A DNA stretch of 64,000 nucleotides from Streptomyces achromogenes (GTDB taxonomy: Bacteria; Actinomycetota; Actinomycetes; Streptomycetales; Streptomycetaceae), in the NCBI RefSeq assembly GCF_030816715.1, contig NZ_JAUSYH010000001.1, forward strand, positions 8,308,001 to 8,372,000, written 5' to 3'. Below are positions 42,968 to 50,145 of this stretch, in pieces. Below the pieces are notes generated by a model. It saw only the letters and a list, made by a program, of their open reading frames with translations, did no database searches and was not told where the DNA came from. The position numbers were made by a program, and so were the translations under genes. Each line of letters starts with the position of its first letter. The first letter of the stretch is position 1.

Positions 42968-43783
42968 CTACGGCTTGCGGGCGAGGCCGCCGTGCTCGCC
43001 GATCACGGCCGGGGCCGGCGAGGTGGCCTCCGGACGCCACAGCGGGACCGAGACGACTCCGGGCTCCAGCAGCTCCAGGCCGTCGAAGTACGCGGTGATC
43101 TCGTCGACCGTGCGCAGGTTGTACGGGACCGCGCCGCTCTCGTTGTAGGCGTCCTGGGCCTGCTCGAAGACCGGGTCCACGCCCCGCGAACCATCGTTGA
43201 CGGACAGGTAGCTCCCGGAGGGCAGTGCGGCCATCAGCCGGGTGACGACGGAGCGGGCCTCGTCGTAGTCGGCGACATGGCCCAGGATGTTGCTGAGGAT
43301 GAGAGCCGTGGGGCGGGTGAAGTCCAGCGTCTCGGCGGCCGCCGCCAGGATGCGCTCGGGGTCCAGCACATCGGCGTCGACGTAGGCGGTCGCGCCCTCC
43401 GGGGTGGAGGTGAGCAGGGCGCGGGCGTGGGCGAGTACCAGCGGGTCGTTGTCGACGTAGACGATCCGCGTCTCGGGAGCCAGGCCCTGGGCGACCTCGT
43501 GGGTGTTCTCGGCGGTCGGCAGGCCGGTCCCCACGTCGAGGAACTGCCGTATGCCGGCCTCGGCGACGAGGAAGGTGATGTTGCGGCGCAGGAAGGCGCG
43601 GCTGCTGCGGGCGATGGTGACGATGCCGGGGAAGACGGCGGTGTACGCGTCGCCGGCCTGCTCGTCGACGGGGTAGTTGTCCTTCCCGCCCAGCCAGTAG
43701 TTCCAGATGCGGGCCGAGTGCGGCACCGTCGTGTCGATCTTCGGAGGGGCCGCCGGTCCGGGCGTGGTGACATGGTCGGTCAT
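42968..43783 (-). CDS. SAV_2177 family SAM-dependent methyltransferase-like protein
   Basis: A 271-aa Rossmann-fold protein of the streptomycete SAV_2177 (DUF574) family. Hallmarks are the N-terminal TTVPHSARIWNYWLGGKDNYPVD, motif I LDVGTGLPTAENTHEVAQ (about residues 82-99) and VYVDNDPLVLAHARAL. The family is annotated as SAM-dependent methyltransferase, but substrates are unknown and paralogues are numerous. The start at 43783 (MTDHVTTPG) is preferred over the Arg-rich upstream extension to 43828. A second paralogue lies at 45708-46514. Confidence 0.88.
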   Translation of the reverse strand: MTDHVTTPGPAAPPKIDTTVPHSARIWNYWLGGKDNYPVDEQAGDAYTAVFPGIVTIARSSRAFLRRNITFLVAEAGIRQFLDVGTGLPTAENTHEVAQGLAPETRIVYVDNDPLVLAHARALLTSTPEGATAYVDADVLDPERILAAAAETLDFTRPTALILSNILGHVADYDEARSVVTRLMAALPSGSYLSVNDGSRGVDPVFEQAQDAYNESGAVPYNLRTVDEITAYFDGLELLEPGVVSVPLWRPEATSPAPAVIGEHGGLARKP

Positions 43784-44032
43784 GAGGGGCGTCCGTCTTT
43801 CAGCCGTGGCGTGAGCAGGTCGAGCCACAACTTACGTCCCAACGGCCATGTTACGGACACCAGTTAACATTTTCGTTCGGTTCCAGCGACCTATCGGCAC
43901 AATTGCCCGGTGTGGCGGAAAAGTGCGCACGGACGTCGTAGGCGACCGGGCCGACGACCCGGCGAACGACCGGACCGGCGCAGGGGCCGGCGCCCCGACG
44001 GCCGGAAGTTCCGGACCGGTACCGTGGCCGCC

Positions 44033-44569
44033 GTGAAGGCAGGCACCCGGGAGACCCGGCTGGTCGTGCTGCGCGGCAACAGCGCCTCGGGCAAGTCGTC
44101 GGTGGCGGCGGCCCTGCGCGACCGGTACGGCCGCGGTCTGGCCCTCGTGGCGCAGGACAACCTCCGCCGCGTCGTGCTGCGTGAGCGCGACCGGCCAGGG
44201 GCCGCGAACATCGGGCTGATCGACGCCGTCGCCCGCTACGCCCTGGACGCCGGCTACCACGTCGTCCTCGAGGGCATCCTGTACGCCGACCACTACGGCG
44301 CCATGCTCGCCCGGCTGCGCGCCGAACACCGCGGCCCCACCCACGCCTACTATCTCGACGTGCCGTTCGCCGAGACCCTCCGGCGCCACGCCACCAAGCC
44401 GATCGCGCACGAAGTGGGCGAGGCGGATCTGCGCGACTGGTACCGCCCCCTGGATCTGCTGCCGGGCGGGGCCGAGACCGTCATCGGCGAGGACAGCGCC
44501 CTCGACGACACCGTCGAGCGCATTCTGCGCGACACGGGCCTGCACCGTCTGCCGCCGACGGACCGCTGA
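44033..44569 (+). CDS. P-loop kinase (AAA/zeta-toxin-like small kinase)
   Basis: A 178-aa P-loop protein: RLVVLRGNSASGKSSVAAAL at residues about 7-27 contains the Walker A sequence GNSASGKS. VVLEGILY fits the Walker B/LID region, and RDWYRPLDLLPGG is seen near the end. The size and layout match small metabolite or nucleoside kinases of the chloramphenicol phosphotransferase/zeta-like group. The substrate is unknown. The start is uncertain: GTG 44033 fits relatives best, GTG 44024 is possible, and the frame open to 43910 is Arg-rich. Confidence 0.8.
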   Translation: MKAGTRETRLVVLRGNSASGKSSVAAALRDRYGRGLALVAQDNLRRVVLRERDRPGAANIGLIDAVARYALDAGYHVVLEGILYADHYGAMLARLRAEHRGPTHAYYLDVPFAETLRRHATKPIAHEVGEADLRDWYRPLDLLPGGAETVIGEDSALDDTVERILRDTGLHRLPPTDR

Positions 44570-44595
44570 CCGGCCTCCCACGTCCTGCGCCGGTC
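44568..44595. terminator. Possible hairpin between convergent kinase genes
   Basis: GACCGGC (44568-44574) and GCCGGTC (44589-44595) are inverted over a 14-base loop. The stem is short. Confidence 0.35.
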
Positions 44596-44603
44596 GACTG
44601 CCG

Positions 44604-45638
44604 TCACCACGCGGACTCCAGACACTCCGCCAGCCGTGCGACGGCGGCCGGATCGGGCAGATCCCGCAGCGAGGCGAGGACCTGACCGCTCGCGAACTGC
44701 CGTTGCGCCGGCGTCACCGTCGTGTCGATCGCGCACTCGGCCTGCACGCGGACGTAGTTCAGGGCCGTGGCGAACAGCATCGAGAACGAGCCGAGGCCCC
44801 TGAGCACGGGGCGGCCTCCGGCTTCCCGGTACGCCCGCACCAGCCGCCGGGCGGACCCGGCCTGGAAGTCGTTCCCGCCGGACCACACGAACACGGCCTG
44901 CGCGAGTTCGCGCCCCGCCGACGTCGGCCCGGCGTTGTCCCAGTCGAGGAGAACCGGCCCGCGTGGCCCCACCAGCACGTTCTGGGGCTGCACGTCGAGA
45001 TGGGAGGTCACCACCTCCTCACCGGCGGACGGAACGCCGTCGGCGACGGACGCGGTGACGTGGCGGGCGAGCTCCCCGGCCGACGAGGCGACGAACCGGC
45101 CCAGGTCGTCGGCCCACGGCACGCCGGCCCGCCGCACCTGTGAGTGGAGACTCGCCCACTCGGCGGGCGAAGGGCACTGCTCGTACCAGGGATCGGGCGT
45201 CCCGGCCTCCCGCGCCCCCGCCCGGTGCAGGGCGGCGAGCGTCCGGCCGCACCAGCTGAGGATCTCCGGATCGGAGGGGTCCGCCCGGGTTCCGTCGACC
45301 CACTCGTACAGCTTCACGCGGGGCCCGTCGGGCGAACCGCCGAGCCGTGTGAGGTAGGCGCCGGTACGGTCGGGGAAGAGCCGCGGAGAGGCGATGCCCA
45401 GCCCTTCCGCGGCGTCGCGCAGCGCGGACTCCCGCAGGACCTGCTCTTCGTCACCGTCGAAGAGCAGCTCCTTCACCGCCCATGCCGGCCCGCCCGACAG
45501 GCCGTTCGGCGCGTGCTTCCGCGTCAGCTTCCAGATCTGCCCGAGCGCGCCACGGGCGACCGGCGCCATGGCCCACTCACCGGAGCCCAGCGCGTACGCG
45601 TCCGCGACGACGTCACCCAGGCCGCCCGTGTCGTGCAT
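44604..45638 (-). CDS. Aminoglycoside phosphotransferase (APH) family kinase
   Basis: A 344-aa protein of the APH/choline kinase fold. The catalytic loop is TSHLDVQPQNVLV (HxDxxxxN, about residue 220) and the metal-binding Asp is in VLLDWDNAG. The N-terminal lobe has WAVKELLFDGDEEQVLRE. Members phosphorylate small molecules; an antibiotic target cannot be assumed. The ATG at 45638 has GGGAG 6 bases upstream; the TTG at 45644 is a less likely start. Confidence 0.87.
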   Translation of the reverse strand: MHDTGGLGDVVADAYALGSGEWAMAPVARGALGQIWKLTRKHAPNGLSGGPAWAVKELLFDGDEEQVLRESALRDAAEGLGIASPRLFPDRTGAYLTRLGGSPDGPRVKLYEWVDGTRADPSDPEILSWCGRTLAALHRAGAREAGTPDPWYEQCPSPAEWASLHSQVRRAGVPWADDLGRFVASSAGELARHVTASVADGVPSAGEEVVTSHLDVQPQNVLVGPRGPVLLDWDNAGPTSAGRELAQAVFVWSGGNDFQAGSARRLVRAYREAGGRPVLRGLGSFSMLFATALNYVRVQAECAIDTTVTPAQRQFASGQVLASLRDLPDPAAVARLAECLESAW

Positions 45639-45661
45639 GTGCAACTCCCGTCGAGCGGTCG

Positions 45662-45700
45662 GTGTGCCGGTGTGCCGGTGTGCCGGTGTGCCGGTGTGGC
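45662..45700. repeat. 8-bp tandem repeat upstream of APH gene
   Basis: GTGTGCCG is repeated four times exactly from 45662, with a fifth partial copy. It lies in the 70-bp gap between the APH start and the methyltransferase stop. The copy number may vary between strains. Confidence 0.9.
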
Positions 45701-45707
45701 GGGCCGG

Positions 45708-46514
45708 TCACGGCTTGATGCCGACGCCCGTCCACAGGCTGACGGTGGCGTCCGTGGCCTCGACGGCGCCGTCCGGACGCCAGCGGTGGCCGACCGTGAC
45801 GCCGGGGTCGAGGAGGTCGAGCCCGTCGAAGAAGCGGGTGACGTCCTGCTGCGAGCGGAACCGCACCGGCGTGCCCGCGCTCGTGTAGATGTCGGTGACC
45901 TTCTGCCAGGTGGCCGGGTCGAAGTCGGGAGTGCAGTGGCTGAGGGCGAGCGCGCTGCCCGACGGCAGGGCGTCCAGCAGCCGTCCCACGATGCCGTACG
46001 GGTCCTGCGCGTCGGTGACGAAGTGCATGAGCGCGTTGAGGGACAGGGCCACCGGCCGGTCCAGGTCGAGCACGTCGGCCAGGGCGGGCGCGTCGAGCAG
46101 CGCGCCGGGGTCGTTCACGTCACCGTGGACGTAGGCCGTGCGGCCCTGGGGCGTGCTGCGCATCAGCCGCTCCGCGTACTTCAGGACGAGCGGGTCGTTG
46201 TCGGCGTACACGACGCGTGCGTCGGGGACCACGGACTGGGCGACCTGGTGCAGGTTGGGTTCGGTGGGGATGCCGGTGCCGATGTCCAGCCACTGGCGGA
46301 TGCCGTGCTCGCGCGCGAGGACCCGGGTCGCCCGGTGCATGAACGCGCGGTTCTCCCGGGCGCACACGAAGATGCCCGGGTAGACCGACGCCACGGTCTC
46401 GGCGGCCTGCTTGTCCACGTCGAAGTGGTCCTTGCCGCCGAGGTAGTAGTCGTACATCCGGGCGGAGTGCGGCCTGCTGGTGTCGATGTCCCGCGGGGCG
46501 TTCGAGGTGGTCAT
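45708..46514 (-). CDS. SAV_2177 family SAM-dependent methyltransferase-like protein (second copy)
   Basis: A 268-aa paralogue of the gene at 42968-43783, with IDTSRPHSARMYDYYLGGKDHFDVD, motif I LDIGTGIPTEPNLHQVAQ and VYADNDPLVLKYAERLM. It has the same fold and unknown substrate. It lies downstream of the WhiJ-like pair on the same strand, a common arrangement for this family in streptomycetes. Confidence 0.9.
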   Translation of the reverse strand: MTTSNAPRDIDTSRPHSARMYDYYLGGKDHFDVDKQAAETVASVYPGIFVCARENRAFMHRATRVLAREHGIRQWLDIGTGIPTEPNLHQVAQSVVPDARVVYADNDPLVLKYAERLMRSTPQGRTAYVHGDVNDPGALLDAPALADVLDLDRPVALSLNALMHFVTDAQDPYGIVGRLLDALPSGSALALSHCTPDFDPATWQKVTDIYTSAGTPVRFRSQQDVTRFFDGLDLLDPGVTVGHRWRPDGAVEATDATVSLWTGVGIKP

Positions 46515-46598
46515 CCTGTGCCTTTCGGTGGTGTGCGTGGGGGGTGTCCGGCGGATCGCGCCGGCGGGCGGACGCCTTGCGTCGTCCGTGCCCGGGTC

Positions 46599-46871
46599 TC
46601 AGCCGGCCGCGAGATGGTCGGCGAGACCCCGTTTGACGCCCGCGACGAACGCGGCGATCTCCTCGGGGGTGTAGATCAGCGCGGGGCCGGCGGGATCGGT
46701 CGACTGCCGCATCGCCACACGCCCGTCGGCCAGCTGCTTGGTCTGCACGCACTGGCCGCCGTTGGGGCCGCTCCAGGGTGACTCCCAGCCGCCTTCGCCG
46801 AGGTCGGAGGCGGGCATCCCGTTGTAGACGGGGTGGTGGGCACGGCCGTCGAGGCCTTGTACGCCGGTCAT
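46599..46871 (-). CDS. DUF397 protein
   Basis: A 90-aa DUF397 protein with GWESPWSGPNGGQCVQTKQLADGRVAMRQS and ALIYTPEEIAAFVAGVKRG. Its ATG overlaps the stop of the HTH gene (ATGA), so the two are translationally coupled. DUF397 proteins act as small partners of DUF5753-type HTH regulators in WhiJ/AbaA-like developmental loci. Confidence 0.92.
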   Translation of the reverse strand: MTGVQGLDGRAHHPVYNGMPASDLGEGGWESPWSGPNGGQCVQTKQLADGRVAMRQSTDPAGPALIYTPEEIAAFVAGVKRGLADHLAAG

Positions 46872-47743
46872 GAGTACTCCTTGCGCATCCGGTTCAGGAG
46901 TGCCCTGCTGTCGTTGTCCGAGGTCAGCAGGGACATGCGGTTGTGCGCCTCCAGATGGGTCGCGACGTCGGGGCGCTGGTCCAGATAGACGGCGCCGGAG
47001 AGGATCTCGGTGTAGACGATGTCGGGCAGCTCCGGCTCCTCGAACCGGAAGTAGGTGAACGGGGCGCACGCGCCGACGTGGGCGCCGGCCGCGAACGGCA
47101 CGACGTCCACGCTGACATGCTCCAGTTCCGACACCTCCAGCAGCCGGTCGATCTGCTCCCGCATCACCTCGGCGCCGCCCACCACCCGGTGCAGCACGGC
47201 CTCCTCCAGCACCACCCACAGCGTGGGCGCGTCGGCTCTCTCCAGCAGGCTCTGGCGGCGCAGCCGCAGGTCGACGCGGCGCCGCAGATCGTCGTCCCGG
47301 TCGTCCGGGAAACCACCGCTCAGGACTTCGCGCGCGTAACGCGCGGTCTGCAGCAGGCCGGTGACGTAGTGGGGCTCGTAGGCGCGCAGGGTCCGGGCCG
47401 CGGTCTCCAGGCTGACGTAGGCGCTGAACCAGCTCGGCAGCACGTCGCGGTACGGGTGCCACCAGCCCGGCTCGTTGGCCCGCTCGGCGAGACCGACGAA
47501 CTCCTCTATCTCCTGCCGGTCCGCCCCGTACGTCTCCAGCAGGATCTCCACGTAGAGCGGCCGCAGTCCGACCTCGGCCTTCTCCAGGCGTCGTACGGTC
47601 AGCGGTTTGACCCGCAGCGCCCTGGCCGCGTCCTCCAGCGAGACGCCCGCGTTCCGGCGCCGCTCCTGCAGGCGTCGGCCGAGGATCATGCGCAGCACGG
47701 TGGGCGCACTGGGGCTGCCCGCGCCCGAACGGCTTTCGCTCAC
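46868..47743 (-). CDS. XRE-type HTH regulator with DUF5753 (WhiJ-like)
   Basis: A 291-aa regulator. The N-terminal HTH is at about residues 19-60 (ILGRRLQERRRNAGVSLEDAARAL). The DUF5753 sensor domain follows (SLETAARTLRAYEPHYVTGLLQTARYA, HVSVDVVPFAAGAH). Such proteins pair with DUF397 and an RsbW-like ATPase, both encoded here, and influence sporulation or antibiotic production in known cases. Divergent from the ATPase gene, with a shared AT-rich promoter region. Confidence 0.93.
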   Translation of the reverse strand: MSESRSGAGSPSAPTVLRMILGRRLQERRRNAGVSLEDAARALRVKPLTVRRLEKAEVGLRPLYVEILLETYGADRQEIEEFVGLAERANEPGWWHPYRDVLPSWFSAYVSLETAARTLRAYEPHYVTGLLQTARYAREVLSGGFPDDRDDDLRRRVDLRLRRQSLLERADAPTLWVVLEEAVLHRVVGGAEVMREQIDRLLEVSELEHVSVDVVPFAAGAHVGACAPFTYFRFEEPELPDIVYTEILSGAVYLDQRPDVATHLEAHNRMSLLTSDNDSRALLNRMRKEYS

Positions 47744-48055
47744 GCCTACCTCCTGGGGAGAGACACCGCCGCGAGTCCGGCGGCGGCATGCCGGAGCGGG
47801 CCGGACGGATATCGGCTTGCTGAAATTATCAGGCAGTCGGTTGCAGCTTGAACTTCAGTGCGAGCATAGTTACTTGTGTGAACCGCGCCGCCGACTTCGA
47901 GCGTTCTCCCGTCAAGCTCCGCCATCCCCGCGCGAGTTGGACCGTCCGGGAGTTCACCGGCGCAGGGCCCGTCCGGAACACCCCCTCCTCTTGGGCCCCT
48001 TGCTCACCTTCCCCCGGCCTCTGGCTGCTCCCGTCCCCCACGGAAGGCGACCACC
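47744..48055. other. Divergent promoter region of the WhiJ-like locus
   Basis: About 310 bp. An AT-rich patch (47821-47880) contains TTGCAG (47841) and CATAGT (47865), an 18-bp-spaced rightward promoter candidate, and GATAAT on the minus strand near 47827. The remaining 180 bp before the ATPase gene show no coding or structural signal I can support. Confidence 0.4.
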
Positions 48056-48493
48056 GTGTCCCCCCACGCGACCTCCCCCCAGTTCTTAGACACCTGGAGC
48101 CCGGACCGGACGCACTGGCTCGAACTCCCCGCGCACCGCTCCAGCGTGTCGATCGCCCGCCGCTCCACGACCATGTGGCTGACCGCCTGGCGCATGCCGG
48201 CCGAGTTGTGCGCGGACGCCGTCCTGCTCGTCTCGGAACTGGCCACCAACGCCGTACGGCACACCCTCGGGACCCGGTTCCTGTGCGGGGTCGGCCTCGT
48301 CGCCGAGGGATGCCTGCGCCTGGAGGTGCACGACCACGACCGCACCGGTCGTGGCCTGCCACGCTGCGAACCCGGCCCGGACGACGAGGGCGGCCGCGGG
48401 CTGCTCCTCGTGGAGCAGCTCTCCCAGGCCTGGGGAGTGGACCGGTCCACACTCACAGGCGGCAACGCGGTGTGGGCGACCCTGGCGGACTGA
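48056..48493 (+). CDS. RsbW-like ATP-binding protein (anti-sigma/HATPase type)
   Basis: A 145-aa GHKL ATPase of the RsbW/SpoIIAB-like group. The N-box is LLVSELATNAVRHT (about residues 57-70), with the ATP-lid segments DHDRTGRG and GRGLLLVEQL. Such proteins bind sigma factors or anti-anti-sigma partners and phosphorylate the latter. It completes the WhiJ/AbaA-like trio with the divergent HTH and DUF397 genes. The start is the GTG at 48056 with GGAAGG upstream. Confidence 0.88.
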   Translation: MSPHATSPQFLDTWSPDRTHWLELPAHRSSVSIARRSTTMWLTAWRMPAELCADAVLLVSELATNAVRHTLGTRFLCGVGLVAEGCLRLEVHDHDRTGRGLPRCEPGPDDEGGRGLLLVEQLSQAWGVDRSTLTGGNAVWATLAD

Positions 48494-48523
48494 GCGCGCG
48501 CACCCCTGGCGGGGGCGTCCGCT

Positions 48524-48541
48524 CCCGGCCGTGCGGCCGGG
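48524..48541. terminator. Hairpin between ATPase and GAF-PP2C genes
   Basis: CCCGGCC, loop GTGC, GGCCGGG: a 7-bp perfect stem between convergent genes. Confidence 0.55.
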
Positions 48542-48543
48542 CG

Positions 48544-49977
48544 TCAGCGGCGCGCGGGCGTCAGTTCGGCGAGCAGCAGGGTGCGGTCGTCGGCTCCCGC
48601 CGTGCCGGAGGCGGCGTGCAGGAGCCGTCGGCACAGGGACGGCAGCGCGTCCCGGGCGTCGCCGTCCCCGGCTTCGGCGGCGACCGCGTCCACGGTGCGC
48701 GCGAGGCGGGTGATCTCGTGGTCGATGTCGGCGTCGCGGGACTCGACCAGACCGTCGCTGTAGAGGACCAGCAGGGCGGGGTCGGGCACGCTCAGCACGG
48801 TCTCCTCGTAGCTGCCCGCGCCCAGTCCCAGGGGCAGGCCCGCCCCGGTCAGCGTGACGGGGGCGGTCCGGCCCCGCGGACCGCGCAGCAGCGGGGGAGG
48901 GTGGCCCGCCCCCACCAGGGTGCAGGTGCGCCGACGGGCGTCCCACTCGGCGTAGATGCAGGTGGCGAAGGAGACGCCGGGTGAGTCCCCGGCGAGGGCG
49001 TCGAGTCGTGCGACGAGGTCGGCCGCGGGTATGTCCAGCGCCGCCAGGGTCCGGACGGCGGTGCGGAGCTGAATCATCGCGACGGCGGACTCGGGACCGT
49101 GCCCCATCGCGTCCCCGACGATCAGACTGACCCGGTCGCCGGGACGCTTCAGCACGTCGCACCAGTCACCGCCGACCAGGTTGCCGTGCCCGGCCGGCAG
49201 ACAGCCGTGTGCGGCGCGGCAGCCTCCGAACTCCTCGGCGGCGCCCGACGGCAGGCTGTTGCGGATGGCCAGCGCGGTGCGCCGCTCACGCTCGTACCGG
49301 CGCGCGTTGTCCAGGGCGACGGCGGTCCGCGCGGCCAGCGCCTCCACGGCGGCCACGTCGGCCGTGCCGAACGGCGGCCGGCCCGGTCCCCTCGTGCAGT
49401 TGACGAAGCCGATCGGCTTGTCCCGCAGCCGCAGCGGGACGACCAGGAACGACGTCACGCGCCGCAGGTCGCCGGCGCGCGCGTCACCGTCGCCCGGACC
49501 GACGAGCCGCCCGGAGGTGTGCGGGTCCACCGCGTCGAGCACCCGTGCCCGGCCGTCGGCGAGAGCGCGGGCATAGGGCGTCCGGCGGGAGTGCGTGACC
49601 ACCTCGCCGACGGGCAGCGCGTGCTCCCAGTCCGCCTGCGCGCCCGGCCCGACACGCAGCGCCGTCCGGCGCACCTCGACCCGGGGAGCGTCCGCGCGCA
49701 CGCGTGCGTTCTCCTCGAGACGCCAGCGCTCCAGCACGTACACGGAGGCCGCGTCGCAGAACCCGGGGGTCAGCGCGTGCACGAGGTGGTCGGCGGTCAT
49801 CCGCAGGTCGAGTTCCGTGCCGATGACGTCGGCGGCGGGCGAGAACGCCGACCGGCGGGGGGAGGGCAGGGCCGCGGACGGGTCGGGGGCGGCGCTGTGC
49901 GGTTCGTTCCGCAGGGTTGTGCCTTTCCAGTGGGGGCTCCGGCCGCGCGACGGGGGTGAGGGGGAGCCGCCGCGCAC
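48544..49977 (-). CDS. GAF-PP2C (SpoIIE-type) serine phosphatase
   Basis: About 477 aa. A GAF-like sensor occupies roughly residues 60-235 (ASVYVLERWRLEENARV, VTSFLVVPLRLRDKPIGFV). The C-terminal phosphatase domain has VGGDWCDV, GDAMGHG, YSDGLVES and ADDRTLL. It probably switches an anti-anti-sigma factor in response to a small molecule. The start is uncertain. GTG 49977 has no ribosome binding site but lies 9 bases after a TATAGT box (minus strand, 49991-49986), which would fit a leaderless message; an in-frame CTG near 49911 has GAAAGG upstream. Confidence 0.82.
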   Translation of the reverse strand: MRGGSPSPPSRGRSPHWKGTTLRNEPHSAAPDPSAALPSPRRSAFSPAADVIGTELDLRMTADHLVHALTPGFCDAASVYVLERWRLEENARVRADAPRVEVRRTALRVGPGAQADWEHALPVGEVVTHSRRTPYARALADGRARVLDAVDPHTSGRLVGPGDGDARAGDLRRVTSFLVVPLRLRDKPIGFVNCTRGPGRPPFGTADVAAVEALAARTAVALDNARRYERERRTALAIRNSLPSGAAEEFGGCRAAHGCLPAGHGNLVGGDWCDVLKRPGDRVSLIVGDAMGHGPESAVAMIQLRTAVRTLAALDIPAADLVARLDALAGDSPGVSFATCIYAEWDARRRTCTLVGAGHPPPLLRGPRGRTAPVTLTGAGLPLGLGAGSYEETVLSVPDPALLVLYSDGLVESRDADIDHEITRLARTVDAVAAEAGDGDARDALPSLCRRLLHAASGTAGADDRTLLLAELTPARR

Positions 49978-50115
49978 CCACGCTCACTATATGATGACGC
50001 GTCAAATTTGTTGATCAGCAGGCCAGTTGTGAAGATCACCCGCCGCGCGGACGGTCGTCGCAGACGCGACGTGCGCGCCGCCCGGGAACGGTTTCACCGG
50101 CGGCGCTCCAGGGCG

Positions 50116-50138
50116 TTGTCAGTGGTGGCGGGCAGGAT
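50116..50138 (+). promoter_or_regulatory. PafBC-like promoter of the DNA ligase gene
   Basis: TTGTCAGTG (50116-50124), eight bases, then CAGGAT (50133-50138). The -35-side motif is perfect and the -10 has C for T at its first base. The expected start falls at about 50145-50146, the first base of the ligase ATG, so the message is probably leaderless. Confidence 0.65.
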
Positions 50139-50145
50139 GACCGGC

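Noticed and set aside
44604..45638. The APH-fold gene as an antibiotic resistance gene
   Set aside because: The fold includes many non-resistance kinases, and nothing in sequence or context points to a drug target.
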